Assembly (NCBI RefSeq): GCF_900110855.1 | Contig: NZ_FOFA01000001.1 | Location: forward strand, 124,001 to 188,000 | DNA from: Microlunatus flavus | GTDB lineage: Bacteria; Actinomycetota; Actinomycetes; Propionibacteriales; Propionibacteriaceae | Length of the DNA stretch: 64,000 nucleotides | Direction: 5' to 3' | In this document: positions 21,755 through 29,767 of the stretch, in pieces | Numbering within the stretch: the first letter of the stretch is position 1 | How the letters are laid out: every line of letters begins with the position of its first letter | Program-made: the position numbers and the translations under genes | The notes under the pieces: model-generated | The model's input: only the letters and a program-made list of their open reading frames with translations | Databases searched by the model: none | Told to the model about the DNA's origin: nothing

Positions 21755-22099
21755 TCAGGCGTGGGCCTTGTCGTAGGCCTCGCGGACCTCGGCGGACACG
21801 CGACCGCGCGACGAGACCTCGTAGCCGTTCTCCTGCGCCCAGGCGCGGATGTCGCTGGTGTTGGACGAGCCGTTCGTCGCGGCCCGCGGGGCGACGATGC
21901 CGGCGGCGTTGCGCTTGCGGCGACCGCCCGTGCGGCGCGCGGAGGCGACCCAGGGCGCCAGGGTGTCCTTCAGCTTCTCGTAGTTCGCGCTCGAGAGGTC
22001 GATCTCGTACTCCACACCATCGAGGCCGAATTGCACGGTTTCGTCGGCCTTGCCGCCGTCCAAATCGTCCTCGAGGATGTACTCCACCCGCTGTGCCAT
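21755..22099 (-). CDS. lsr2: Nucleoid-associated protein Lsr2
   Basis: A 114-residue xenogeneic silencer that bridges AT-rich DNA, including horizontally acquired genes. The N-terminal dimerisation domain starts MAQRVEYILEDDLDGG and includes VQFGLDGVEYEIDLS. The C-terminal DNA-binding domain has IRAWAQENGYEVSSRGR, where RGR is the minor-groove hook. The ribosome site AGGAAAG lies 6 nt upstream of ATG. A possible promoter (GAACTT-17-TATCGT) lies across the nadC stop. A position between nadC and clpC is typical of Actinobacteria. Confidence 0.96.
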   Translation of the reverse strand: MAQRVEYILEDDLDGGKADETVQFGLDGVEYEIDLSSANYEKLKDTLAPWVASARRTGGRRKRNAAGIVAPRAATNGSSNTSDIRAWAQENGYEVSSRGRVSAEVREAYDKAHA

Positions 22100-22163
22100 T
22101 TCTTTCCTTCCCTGGATCACTTTCCTGACGGGAAGAACGATAACGCAGCAGGAGCAGAAAAGT

Positions 22164-23105
22164 TCACACGAGGTCCATCGCGATATCGAGTATCGGAGCC
22201 GAATGCGTGATGGCTCCCACAGCAATGAAGTCGACCCCGGTCTGGGCCACCGACACCGCGCTCGCCAAAGTCAGGCCGCCGCTGGCCTCGAATTCCGCGC
22301 GACCTTTTAGCGAAGCAATGATCTCGCTCATGGCCGCGAGACTCATGTTGTCGAGCAGGACGTCCGTGCAGCCCGCGTCGACCACCGCGTGCGCCTGCTC
22401 CGCGGTCGTCACCTCGACCTGGATCCACAGGTCGCCGAACATCGCCCGCACGCGCTCGTACGCGGGCACGACCCCGCCCGCGGCGATCACGTGGTTGTCC
22501 TTGACGAGGGCCGCGTCGGCCAGCGACATCCGGTGGTTGACACCACCGGCGACGCGCACGGCGTACTTCTCGAGCATCCGCAGCCCCGGCGTCGTCTTGC
22601 GCGTGTCGCGCACGCGGGTGCCCGTGCCGGCCAGGGCGTCGACCCAGGCCCGGGTCGCCGTGGCGACCCCCGAGGTGAGGGTGAGCAGGTTCAGCGCGAC
22701 GCGCTCGGCGGTCAGCAGCGCACGGGTGCCGCCGTGGACGCGGACGAGCACGTCGCCGGTCTCGACGCGGTCGCCGTCGGTGGCGAGCACCTCGACGCTC
22801 CAGCCGCCGGCAGGCTGCTGCTCCGCCCCCTCGAGGACGACGGCCAGCACGTACGCCGCCACCGGCAGCCCGGCCACCACGCCCGGCCGGCGCGCCACCA
22901 GCTCGGCCGTCGCCGTGGCGTCGGCCGGGATCGTGGCCACCGAGGTGACGTCGACGCCCCTGCCGGTGCCGGGCGGCAGCACCCCGCGTCCACCGAGGTC
23001 CTCCCCCAGCGCCTCGGCCACGATCACGGCCAGCGCCTCCACGCTCAGGCCGGCCCCGGCGACGAACGCCTCGGCCTGGGTCAGGTCGGTGATCCGGGTG
23101 CTCAT
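22164..23105 (-). CDS. nadC: Nicotinate-nucleotide pyrophosphorylase (quinolinate phosphoribosyltransferase)
   Basis: Converts quinolinate and PRPP to nicotinate mononucleotide in de novo NAD synthesis. The 313-residue protein shows RDTRKTTPG, the KYAVRVAGGVNHR substrate-binding segment, LVKDNH, the EVEV-like QVEVTT strand and the C-terminal DFIAVGAITHS. Its ATG overlaps the nadB stop (ATGA), so translation is coupled. nadA is not in the window, so quinolinate synthase must lie elsewhere if the pathway is complete. Confidence 0.96.
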   Translation of the reverse strand: MSTRITDLTQAEAFVAGAGLSVEALAVIVAEALGEDLGGRGVLPPGTGRGVDVTSVATIPADATATAELVARRPGVVAGLPVAAYVLAVVLEGAEQQPAGGWSVEVLATDGDRVETGDVLVRVHGGTRALLTAERVALNLLTLTSGVATATRAWVDALAGTGTRVRDTRKTTPGLRMLEKYAVRVAGGVNHRMSLADAALVKDNHVIAAGGVVPAYERVRAMFGDLWIQVEVTTAEQAHAVVDAGCTDVLLDNMSLAAMSEIIASLKGRAEFEASGGLTLASAVSVAQTGVDFIAVGAITHSAPILDIAMDLV

Positions 23106-24976
23106 CGGCTGCTCTCCTCGCTCGCGCCCGTCGGGCTGTCCATCCCGGGGGGACGACCCCCCGAACCCCCCGCTGAGCGCTCCTCGCTGGCGCTCGTCGG
23201 GCTCCCGACCTCGGTCAGCTCGTGCTCGAGCCCCTCCGGGCCCACGTGGACGACCAGGTGGCGCTGCCACTCCTCGCGCCGGTCGCCGAAGTCGTCGCGC
23301 CAGTGCGCCCCGCGCGACTCCTCGCGGACCCGGGCGGAGCCGAGCACGGCGGCGGCGACGCAGAGCAGGTTGGTGGCCTCCCACGCGGCGAGGCCCGGCG
23401 AGGTCACCCGCCGGCCGGCGAGCCGCTCCAGCTGGTCGGCGGCGTGGTCGAGCCCGACGGCGTTGCGCAGACCGCCGCAGTCGCGGCTCATGGTGCGCTG
23501 CAGCGCGGGCACGACCGCCGGGTCGACCAGCCAGGCCTCGCGGGCGTCGTCGAGCGGCTCGCGCAGCGGCGGCAGCTCCCGGCCCAGTGCGTCGGCGATC
23601 CGGGCGGCGAACACCAGGCCCTCGAGCAGGGAGTTCGAGGCCAGGCGGTTGGCGCCGTGCACCCCGGACGAGGCGACCTCGCCGCAGGCGTACAGCCCGG
23701 CCAGGTTCGTCGCGCCCTCGAGGTCGGTCTCGACCCCGCCGCAGAAGTAGTGCGCCGCGGGGGCGACCGGGATCAGGTCGGTCGTCGGGTCGATGCCGGC
23801 CTGGCGGCAGCTGTGCAGGATCGTGGGGAACCGGACCCGCCACGTCTCCTCGCCGAGCGCCCGCCCGTCGACGTAGACGTGGTCGGTGCCCTCACGGGCC
23901 ATCTCCTTCATGATCCCCTTGGCGACCACGTCGCGCGGGGCCAACTCGGCCAGCTCGTGCTGCCCGACCATGAAGCGCTCGCCCGCGGAGTTCACGAGCA
24001 GGCCGCCCTCGCCGCGCACGGCCTCGCTGACCAGCGGCAGCTGCCCGCGGGCACCGGTGCCGAGGAACAGCACGGTCGGGTGGAACTGGATGAACTCGAC
24101 GTCACGCAGCCGCGCACCGGCCCGTAGCGCCGCCGCGACCCCGTCGCCGGTGGACACCGGCGGGTTCGTGGTGACGGCGTAGATCTGCCCGATGCCGCCG
24201 GTCGCGAGGACCACCGCCCGGGCGCGGACGGCGCCGACGCCCTGCCGCGTGCCCTCGCCGAGGACGTGCAGGGTCACACCGGCGACCGCGGGCCGCCCGT
24301 CCTCGGTGGCGGCGGGCAGCAGGTCCAGGACGAGCGCCTGCTCGACGATCTCGATGCCCGGGTCGGACTTCACGGCCGCGACGAGCGCCCGCTCGATCTC
24401 GGCACCGGTGGCGTCGCCGCCGGCGTGCGCGATGCGGTTGCGGTGGTGGCCGCCCTCCCGCGTCAGGGCGAGCCGCCCGGTCGCGTCGAGGTCGAACTGC
24501 GTCCCCCGCGCGACCAGCGTCGCGACCTCGTCCGGGCCCTCGCGGACCAGGACGTCCACGGCGGCCGGCTCGCAGAGCCCGGCGCCCGCGACGAGGGTGT
24601 CGGTGACGTGCTCGGCCACGGTGTCGCCCTCCGCCTGGACCGAAGCGATGCCGCCCTGGGCCCAGCGCGTCGAGCCGGAGGCGACGACGTCCTTGGTGAC
24701 GACCACGACCCGGCTGGCCTCGCCCAGCCGGTCGCGGCACTCCAGCGCCGCCGTGAGCCCGGCGACACCGGAGCCGACCACGACGACGTCCACCTCCCGC
24801 ACCCAGCCCGGGGGCTCGGCGGAGAGGCGGCGCGGCAGGGGCGGGTTCGGGCTGGGGTGCAGGCGCGGCGGAACCGTCGCGGTCCTCGTGGAGGTGCCCG
24901 CGGTCGCGCTGGTGGTCAGGGTGGACGGGGTGCTCTGGGCGGGCTCGTCCTCGAGCTCCGCCGACGTCGGCAGCAT
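23102..24976 (-). CDS. nadB: L-aspartate oxidase
   Basis: A flavoenzyme that oxidises aspartate to iminoaspartate for NAD synthesis. The 624-residue protein has an unusual Thr/Pro-rich N-terminal extension of about 55 residues. The FAD motif VVVGSGVAGLTAAL follows, then STRWAQGG, the active-site Arg/Glu region EFIQFHPT, and HGANRLASNSLLEG. The C-terminus is extended by about 36 low-complexity residues encoded by a palindrome/direct-repeat element (23114-23203). ATG 24976 is chosen from the divergent MidA gene 6 bp away; a shorter start within the extension cannot be excluded. Confidence 0.93.
   Translation of the reverse strand: MLPTSAELEDEPAQSTPSTLTTSATAGTSTRTATVPPRLHPSPNPPLPRRLSAEPPGWVREVDVVVVGSGVAGLTAALECRDRLGEASRVVVVTKDVVASGSTRWAQGGIASVQAEGDTVAEHVTDTLVAGAGLCEPAAVDVLVREGPDEVATLVARGTQFDLDATGRLALTREGGHHRNRIAHAGGDATGAEIERALVAAVKSDPGIEIVEQALVLDLLPAATEDGRPAVAGVTLHVLGEGTRQGVGAVRARAVVLATGGIGQIYAVTTNPPVSTGDGVAAALRAGARLRDVEFIQFHPTVLFLGTGARGQLPLVSEAVRGEGGLLVNSAGERFMVGQHELAELAPRDVVAKGIMKEMAREGTDHVYVDGRALGEETWRVRFPTILHSCRQAGIDPTTDLIPVAPAAHYFCGGVETDLEGATNLAGLYACGEVASSGVHGANRLASNSLLEGLVFAARIADALGRELPPLREPLDDAREAWLVDPAVVPALQRTMSRDCGGLRNAVGLDHAADQLERLAGRRVTSPGLAAWEATNLLCVAAAVLGSARVREESRGAHWRDDFGDRREEWQRHLVVHVGPEGLEHELTEVGSPTSASEERSAGGSGGRPPGMDSPTGASEESSR
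23114..23203 (-). repeat. REP-like element encoding the NadB C-terminal tail
   Basis: Two near-identical 24-nt units (23114-23137 and 23180-23203, two mismatches) flank a hairpin GGGGGG-ACGA-CCCCCC at 23147-23162. All are inside the nadB reading frame and give two versions of the peptide SPT-S/G-ASEE. The composition is like extragenic palindromes and unlike NadB. Confidence 0.55.
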
Positions 24977-24982
24977 GTCCCC

Positions 24983-26053
24983 ATGGTCTCGCACGACGAA
25001 ACGGGCCCGGCCCGGCCGGGGGCGGCGCGGACGGGCGGCGCCGGCGGGTGGCGGTCCTGGCGCCAGGCCTGGGACGACGCCGCGTACGGCGAGGACGGCT
25101 TCTGGTCCCGGGAGCAGCCGGGGGCGCACTTCACGACCGGCGTCGGCGTCGGCGCGCACGTCGCCCGCGCCGTCGCGGCCCTGGCGCCGGCCGGCGTGGG
25201 CGTCGTGGTCGACGTGGGCGCGGGCGACGGTCGCCTGGTCACCGCGCTCGCCCCGCTGCTGCCGGGCGTCGGGCTGGTCGGCGTGGACCGTCGGGCGCGA
25301 CCCGACGGGCTCGACCCCCGGGTGGGCTGGGTCGTGGACCACTGGGACGCCGGGGCGGGGCGGTGGCAGCAGGGCGGGCCGGAACGCTGGTGCGCGACCG
25401 GGGCGCGCCCGCTGCTGGTGGCGCACGAGTGGCTCGACGACCTGCCGGCCACGGTCGCCGTCCGGGAGCGGCAGGACTGGCACGAGGTCTGGCACGCGAT
25501 GGCGCACGACGGGTCGGGCCGCGAACGACAGGGCCGGGTCGTGGCCGCCGAGGACGCGGCCTGGCTGGACCGGTGGTGGCCGGGCGCCGAGGAGGGTTCG
25601 CGCGCGGAGGTCGGGTCACCGCGGGACGCGGCCTGGGCGGACCTCGTGGCCGCAGCCGTCGCCCGTGGCGGACGTGCGCTGGCCGTGGACTACGGCCACC
25701 TCGCCGACGGACGACCGCGGACCGGCAGCCTGACCGCGTACGCCGCAGGGCGGCAGCGCTCCCCCGTCGCGGACGGCAGCGTCAACCTGACCGCCGGGGT
25801 CGCCGTGGACGCCCTGGAAGCGGCCGGGCGCCGCGCCGGCGGGGAGACCCTGCTGCTCGCCCGGCAGGCCGAGGTCCTGGCCGACCTCGCCGCCGACCCG
25901 CAGACCGACGCCTCGGCGTCCGGGGCCGACCCGCTCGCGGCGCTGGTGCGGCGCAGCGAGCTGGCGTCGCTCACCGCGCCCGGCCGCTGGGGTCCGCTGT
26001 GGTGGCTCCTGCAGGGCGCGGCCGCCGCGCCGGACGCTCCTCTCCTACCCTGA
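24983..26053 (+). CDS. SAM-dependent methyltransferase, MidA/NDUFAF7-like
   Basis: A 356-residue protein with the layout of the MidA (DUF185) family. An N-terminal DAAYGEDGFW...GAHFTTG segment is followed by the SAM-binding motif VVDVGAGDGRLV, then HEWLDDLP (family NEFFDALP equivalent) and a late LAVDYGH. In mitochondria NDUFAF7/MidA dimethylates an arginine of the complex I 49-kDa subunit NDUFS2 (established). The next gene, 4 bp downstream, is a homologue of that same subunit, so this enzyme may methylate it; that is inference. The ATG is divergent from nadB, 6 bp away. Confidence 0.75.
   Translation: MVSHDETGPARPGAARTGGAGGWRSWRQAWDDAAYGEDGFWSREQPGAHFTTGVGVGAHVARAVAALAPAGVGVVVDVGAGDGRLVTALAPLLPGVGLVGVDRRARPDGLDPRVGWVVDHWDAGAGRWQQGGPERWCATGARPLLVAHEWLDDLPATVAVRERQDWHEVWHAMAHDGSGRERQGRVVAAEDAAWLDRWWPGAEEGSRAEVGSPRDAAWADLVAAAVARGGRALAVDYGHLADGRPRTGSLTAYAAGRQRSPVADGSVNLTAGVAVDALEAAGRRAGGETLLLARQAEVLADLAADPQTDASASGADPLAALVRRSELASLTAPGRWGPLWWLLQGAAAAPDAPLLP
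26046..26051 (+). promoter_or_regulatory. Candidate -10 element for the NuoD-like gene
   Basis: TACCCT, 6 nt before the GTG at 26058 and overlapping the end of the methyltransferase gene. It may give a separate leaderless transcript. Confidence 0.4.
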
Positions 26054-26057
26054 CCCC

Positions 26058-27227
26058 GTGCCCACCCCGCTGCGCGTGCTCGTCGGCGCCCTCGGGCCCG
26101 GCGTGCTGCCCCGGCTGCCCGAGACGGGCGCCACGCCCGCGGGCGCCCTGCTGCTCGACCTCGGCCCCGAGCACCCGAGCGGCACGGGGCTCGTCGAGCT
26201 GCGGCTCTGGGTCGAGGACGGCGTCGTCACCGAGGCCGGCGTCGTCGTCGGCGCCCTGCACCGGGGGGTGGAGAAGCTCTTCGAGGTCCGTGACTACCGG
26301 CAGGTGCTGGTGCTGGCCGACCGCCACGACTGGCAGGCGCCCTTCGCCGCCGAGCTGACCGTCGCGCTGACCTGCGAGCAAATGCTCGGCCTGGAGGTCC
26401 CGCCCCGGGCGCTCTGGCTGCGCACGCTGCTCGCCGAGCACACGCGCGTGCTCAGCCACCTGGGGTTCCTCGGCTGGGTCCCCTCCCGCCTCGGCGTCGG
26501 GTCGTCGGTCCCGGCGCTGCGCGAGTCGCTGCGCCGGCAGCTGCAGGACCTGACCGGCAACCGCGTGCACCCCATGGTCAACCGGGTCGGCGGCCTCGCC
26601 GCGGACGCGGACGGCGCCTGGCTCGACGCCGAGCTGGAGGTCCTGGACGCCGTGCGCGAGGCCGCGGACCGCCTCGACGAGCAGCTGGCGTCGGCGACCC
26701 TCCAGGAGCTCCTCGTCGGCACGGCGGTGCTGCCGCGCGACCTCGTCGAGGCGTACGGGGTCACCGGGCCGGCGGCCCGCGCCAGCGGGTTGGACGTCGA
26801 CCTGCGCCGCCAGCGGCCCTACCTGGCCTACGCCGAGCTGGCGTCGCTGCTGCGGCCGGACCCGGCCGGCGCGGGTGACGCGTACGCCCGGCTGGCGACG
26901 CTGGTGCACGAGCTGCGGGTGTCGGCCGACCTGGTCGAGGCCTGCGCCGCCCGGCTCCGCGAGCTCGACGGCGAGGTGGCCGTCCGGCTCGGCAAGGTGG
27001 TGCGGCTGCCGGAGGGCGAGGCGTACGGGGCCACCGAGGCGCCGCTCGGCGTGTCGGGGGTGTTCCTGGTGTCGCGAGGCGAGAAGACCCCGTGGCGCCT
27101 CAAGCTGCGCACCCCGTCGTTCAACCACGTCGCCGCGCTCGAGCCCCTGCTCCGCGGCGTCCCCGTCGACGCCCTCGAGGCGACGCTGGCCACCATCGGC
27201 TACGTCGTCGGCGACCTGGACAAGTGA
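26058..27227 (+). CDS. Solitary NuoD-like (complex I 49-kDa subunit) protein
   Basis: A 389-residue protein related to NADH-quinone oxidoreductase subunit D and [NiFe]-hydrogenase large subunits. Recognisable parts are GALHRGVEKLFEVRDYRQ (NuoD LHRGxEK region), EQMLGLEVPPRALWLRTLLAEHTRVLSHL, NRVHPMVNRVGGLA, and the C-terminal GDLDK end (NuoD GEVDR). The hydrogenase Cys ligands are absent, as in NuoD. No other nuo gene is nearby, so this is a stand-alone paralogue; similar solo genes exist in other Actinobacteria (from memory, Streptomyces nuoD2). It follows the MidA-like gene by 4 bp. Role unknown. Confidence 0.8.
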   Translation: MPTPLRVLVGALGPGVLPRLPETGATPAGALLLDLGPEHPSGTGLVELRLWVEDGVVTEAGVVVGALHRGVEKLFEVRDYRQVLVLADRHDWQAPFAAELTVALTCEQMLGLEVPPRALWLRTLLAEHTRVLSHLGFLGWVPSRLGVGSSVPALRESLRRQLQDLTGNRVHPMVNRVGGLAADADGAWLDAELEVLDAVREAADRLDEQLASATLQELLVGTAVLPRDLVEAYGVTGPAARASGLDVDLRRQRPYLAYAELASLLRPDPAGAGDAYARLATLVHELRVSADLVEACAARLRELDGEVAVRLGKVVRLPEGEAYGATEAPLGVSGVFLVSRGEKTPWRLKLRTPSFNHVAALEPLLRGVPVDALEATLATIGYVVGDLDK

Positions 27228-27296
27228 TCACCGACAGGCGACCACGGCGGGTGGGCCGACGCGCTCGCCCGACCACAGAGCCCGCGAGCGTCGGGG

Positions 27297-27388
27297 ACCG
27301 GGCGCCGCTCCGTCTGGACGAGCGAGGGGCACGACACGCTTTTCGTCGCGCCCCGCAGCGAGGAAGACGGAGCATCGGGGCGCCCGGT
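27297..27388. repeat. Nested palindrome with conserved-loop hairpin (copy 1)
   Basis: The outer stem is ACCGGGCGCC (27297-27306) plus GCTCCGTCT (27307-27315), pairing with AGACGGAGC (27365-27373) and GGCGCCCGGT (27379-27388) with a 5-nt bulge. The inner hairpin is GGGGCACGAC / GTCGCGCCCC (27326-27354, one mismatch) with loop ACGCTTTTC. The 17 bp at 27331-27347 recur exactly, inverted, at 39425-39441. The element lies between convergent genes and may also terminate transcription. Confidence 0.7.
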
Positions 27389-27408
27389 GCGCGAGCGGGC
27401 AGCCCAGG

Positions 27409-28068
27409 CTAAATCGCGCGGCGGGTGGCCTCGTAGTTGGGCATCACCATGGCCAGCTCGGCCATCTGCGGGTCGAGGACCTCGGCGGCGGGCTCGTCGG
27501 CCGGGCGGGAGCGGCGCGGGAGGTGGTGGACCTCGGCGCCGGTGCGCTCGACCTGGCGGACCTCCAGCAGGGCCGCCTCCTGCTCGCGCAGGCTGCTGCG
27601 GAACAGGCCGATGATCCCGTCGCGCTCGGCGACCTGCTCGACCAGGGCGTCGCGCTCGGTGGTGAGGACGCCGACCTCCCCGCGCAGCTGGGCGATGACC
27701 GTGCGCTGGCCCGCCACGACCATGCCGACGCTGCTCACGCGCTCGGTCAGGGCGTCCACGACCTCGGCGTTGCGGGCCCGCTCGTCGCGCAGCGTCTCGC
27801 CGTGCCGGTGGTCGACCGCCAGCAGGCGCTGGGCGTGCCGGCGCCGGGCGGCGGCCAGCTCGCGCCAGGCGAGGGCGCACGTGACGACGGTCGTCGCCAC
27901 GGCGACGACGAGCCCGACGCGGACCAGCCAGAGCGGGCCTGCCGCGGCGGCCAGCGCGAGGACGCTGCCCGCGACCAGGACGACCTGCGTGGCCCGGTGC
28001 AACCGGTCCACGGGCTCCCGCCGGGCCGGACGGTCACGACGGTCGGCCGGGGCCGCTGCAGGGGTCAT
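27409..28068 (-). CDS. Membrane protein with coiled-coil domain, unknown function
   Basis: A 219-residue protein. A charged Arg-rich N-terminus is followed by two closely spaced transmembrane helices (about residues 27-68), then a long predicted coiled coil (about 70-165: RHAQRLLAVDHRHGETLRDE ... TTERDALVEQVAERDG) and a disordered C-terminal tail. No family was recognised. TAAGGT 6 nt before the ATG points to a leaderless message. It is the last gene of the minus-strand run and converges on the NuoD-like gene. Confidence 0.65.
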   Translation of the reverse strand: MTPAAAPADRRDRPARREPVDRLHRATQVVLVAGSVLALAAAAGPLWLVRVGLVVAVATTVVTCALAWRELAAARRRHAQRLLAVDHRHGETLRDERARNAEVVDALTERVSSVGMVVAGQRTVIAQLRGEVGVLTTERDALVEQVAERDGIIGLFRSSLREQEAALLEVRQVERTGAEVHHLPRRSRPADEPAAEVLDPQMAELAMVMPNYEATRRAI

Positions 28069-28074
28069 GCGCAG

Positions 28075-28080
28075 ACCTTA
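28075..28080 (-). promoter_or_regulatory. Candidate -10 element for the coiled-coil protein
   Basis: TAAGGT on the minus strand, 6 nt before the ATG at 28068. Confidence 0.5.
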
Positions 28081-28145
28081 GAGCCGTCCGGCGCCCTGGC
28101 CCGACAGACACGCGAGCAGCGCCGCCGGACGCGTGGCCGACGGTC

Positions 28146-28649
28146 TCAGACCTCCTCCGGACGGCGCGGGTCGCGCTCCTCGTCCTCGTCGTGGGGGACG
28201 CGGCAGGCCCGCTCGAGGAGCAGCCCGGCGACCATGAGGCCGACGCCGCCGACGATGGCGACGAGCGAGCGGACGACCCGTTCACGGGGTCCCTCGGCCT
28301 CGAAGCGGGAGACGAACGACAGCGCGTAGCCGAGGTAGCCACCGGCCACCAGCGCCCCGCCCAGGGCGGAGGCCTTGCCCAGCACGAGGAAGGCGACGGC
28401 GCGCTGCGGCTCCATGCGCTCGCGCCGGACCTGGATCTGCTGGTGCGTCGACCACGCGATGGCGCCCACCAGCGCACCGACGACGACCAGTCCGACCGGC
28501 GCCGACCAGGGGATCGACGGCGGGACGACGTCGAGGGCGGCGGTGGTGATCGCGAGGAGCCACCCCGCCAGCCCGCCGAACAGCGCGGCGACGACCAGCG
28601 CCCGGCGGGGCGTGCTGGTGACCTGGTTGCCGCTGGGGGCCTGGCTCAT
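28146..28649 (-). CDS. DUF3180 family membrane protein
   Basis: A 167-residue protein with four transmembrane helices (LVVAALFGGLAGWLLAI; VGLVVVGALVGAIAW; LGGALVAGGYLGYAL; LVAIVGGVGLMVAGLLL) and an acidic C-terminal tail. A gene of this type directly after folK is a standard actinobacterial arrangement. The central RRERMEPQRAVAFLVLGKASAL is the family signature. Function unknown. The start lies 37 bp after the folK stop. Confidence 0.85.
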   Translation of the reverse strand: MSQAPSGNQVTSTPRRALVVAALFGGLAGWLLAITTAALDVVPPSIPWSAPVGLVVVGALVGAIAWSTHQQIQVRRERMEPQRAVAFLVLGKASALGGALVAGGYLGYALSFVSRFEAEGPRERVVRSLVAIVGGVGLMVAGLLLERACRVPHDEDEERDPRRPEEV

Positions 28650-28686
28650 CGGGTGCGCAGGGGTCGGTCCGTGCCGGTTCGACGCG

Positions 28687-29241
28687 TCAGTCGATGGCCA
28701 GGTCGTCGCGGCGGGCGATGCCCGACCGGTCGACCTGGTCGACGAGGGTGGCGAGCGGTCCCTGCCCGGGCAGCTCCCCGCGCGGGTCCACCGCGGCCCA
28801 CGGCACGAGGACGAAGCCCCGCTCCTGGGCGAGAGGGTGCGGCAGCCGGAGGTCGTCGCTGTCGACGACCGTGGTGCCGACCATGATCAGGTCCACGTCG
28901 AGGGTCCGCGGCGCCCAGTGCCCGCTGCGCTCGCGCCCGTACGCGTCCTCGATCGCCTGCGCGCGCTCGAGGAGCGTGCGCGGCTCCAGGGTGGTCTCGG
29001 CGACCACGACCAGGTTGAGGAAGTCGGGGCTGTCGTCGGGCCCGCCGACGGCGGCCGTCTCGTAGACCGGCGACACGTCCACGACGATCACGTCGGGGGT
29101 GTCGCGCAGCGCGTCCACGGCGCCCTGCAGGTTGCCCAGGCGGTCGCCGAGGTTGGAGCCGAGGGAGTAGACGACCTTGCGCAGCGGCTTCATCCCGCTG
29201 AGCGTGTCGGTGTCGATCGCGTGCGGGTTGGGGCTGGTCAT
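28687..29241 (-). CDS. folK: 2-amino-4-hydroxy-6-hydroxymethyldihydropteridine pyrophosphokinase
   Basis: Transfers pyrophosphate from ATP to hydroxymethyl-dihydropterin in folate synthesis. The 184-residue protein has SLGSNLGDRLGNL, the ATP/Mg site GHWAPRTLDVDLIM (HPPK signature RxxPRxxDxDI) and LPHPLAQERGFVLVP. The ATG overlaps the folB stop (TGATG), giving translational coupling. About 17 residues precede the conserved core. Confidence 0.96.
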   Translation of the reverse strand: MTSPNPHAIDTDTLSGMKPLRKVVYSLGSNLGDRLGNLQGAVDALRDTPDVIVVDVSPVYETAAVGGPDDSPDFLNLVVVAETTLEPRTLLERAQAIEDAYGRERSGHWAPRTLDVDLIMVGTTVVDSDDLRLPHPLAQERGFVLVPWAAVDPRGELPGQGPLATLVDQVDRSGIARRDDLAID

Positions 29242-29729
29242 CAGCGGCTCCTGGTGAGCGTGACGGCCACGTCGGTGAACGCGACCGAGATCGGCGCCTG
29301 GGGCTTGTGGACGGTCACCTCGACCCGCCGGACGCCCGGCTGGCGCAGGCAGGTCTGCGCGACGCGCTCGGCGAGCGCCTCGATGAGGTTGAGGGGCTCC
29401 CCCTGGACGTCGGCGACGACGGCCTCGGCGAGGACGCCGTAGTCGACCGTCCGGCCGAGGTCGTCGGTGGTCGACGCGGGGGCGAGGTCGAGCAGGAGCG
29501 TGACGTCGACGACGAAGTCCTGGCCCTGCTCGCGCTCGAAGCCGAAGACGCCGTGGTGGCCGCGCGCCCGCAGACCGGTGAGGACGACCCGGTCGGTCGG
29601 CTCCGGGGTCGGCTCGGAGAACGGCTCGTACGGCGTCCCCACCGGCACGGGACGCGGCAGGGTCGTGCGCGACGCGGCGCCGCTCGGCGCGGCCGGCGTC
29701 GGCTCCAGGTCGTTCGCAGCGCTCGTCAT
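29241..29729 (-). CDS. folB: Dihydroneopterin aldolase
   Basis: Cleaves dihydroneopterin to hydroxymethyl-dihydropterin. The 162-residue protein has an unusual N-terminal extension of about 45 Pro/Thr-rich residues before the core (VLTGLRARGHHGVFGFEREQGQ), with the active-site Glu in NLIEALAERVA and the Lys in VTVHKPQAP. The ribosome site GGGGAGG lies just upstream of ATG, and a -10-like TAAGGT lies about 22 nt upstream. It is coupled to folK. Confidence 0.94.
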   Translation of the reverse strand: MTSAANDLEPTPAAPSGAASRTTLPRPVPVGTPYEPFSEPTPEPTDRVVLTGLRARGHHGVFGFEREQGQDFVVDVTLLLDLAPASTTDDLGRTVDYGVLAEAVVADVQGEPLNLIEALAERVAQTCLRQPGVRRVEVTVHKPQAPISVAFTDVAVTLTRSR

Positions 29730-29767
29730 CCCACCTCCCCAGGCACGGCGACCTTATCCGACGTCCC

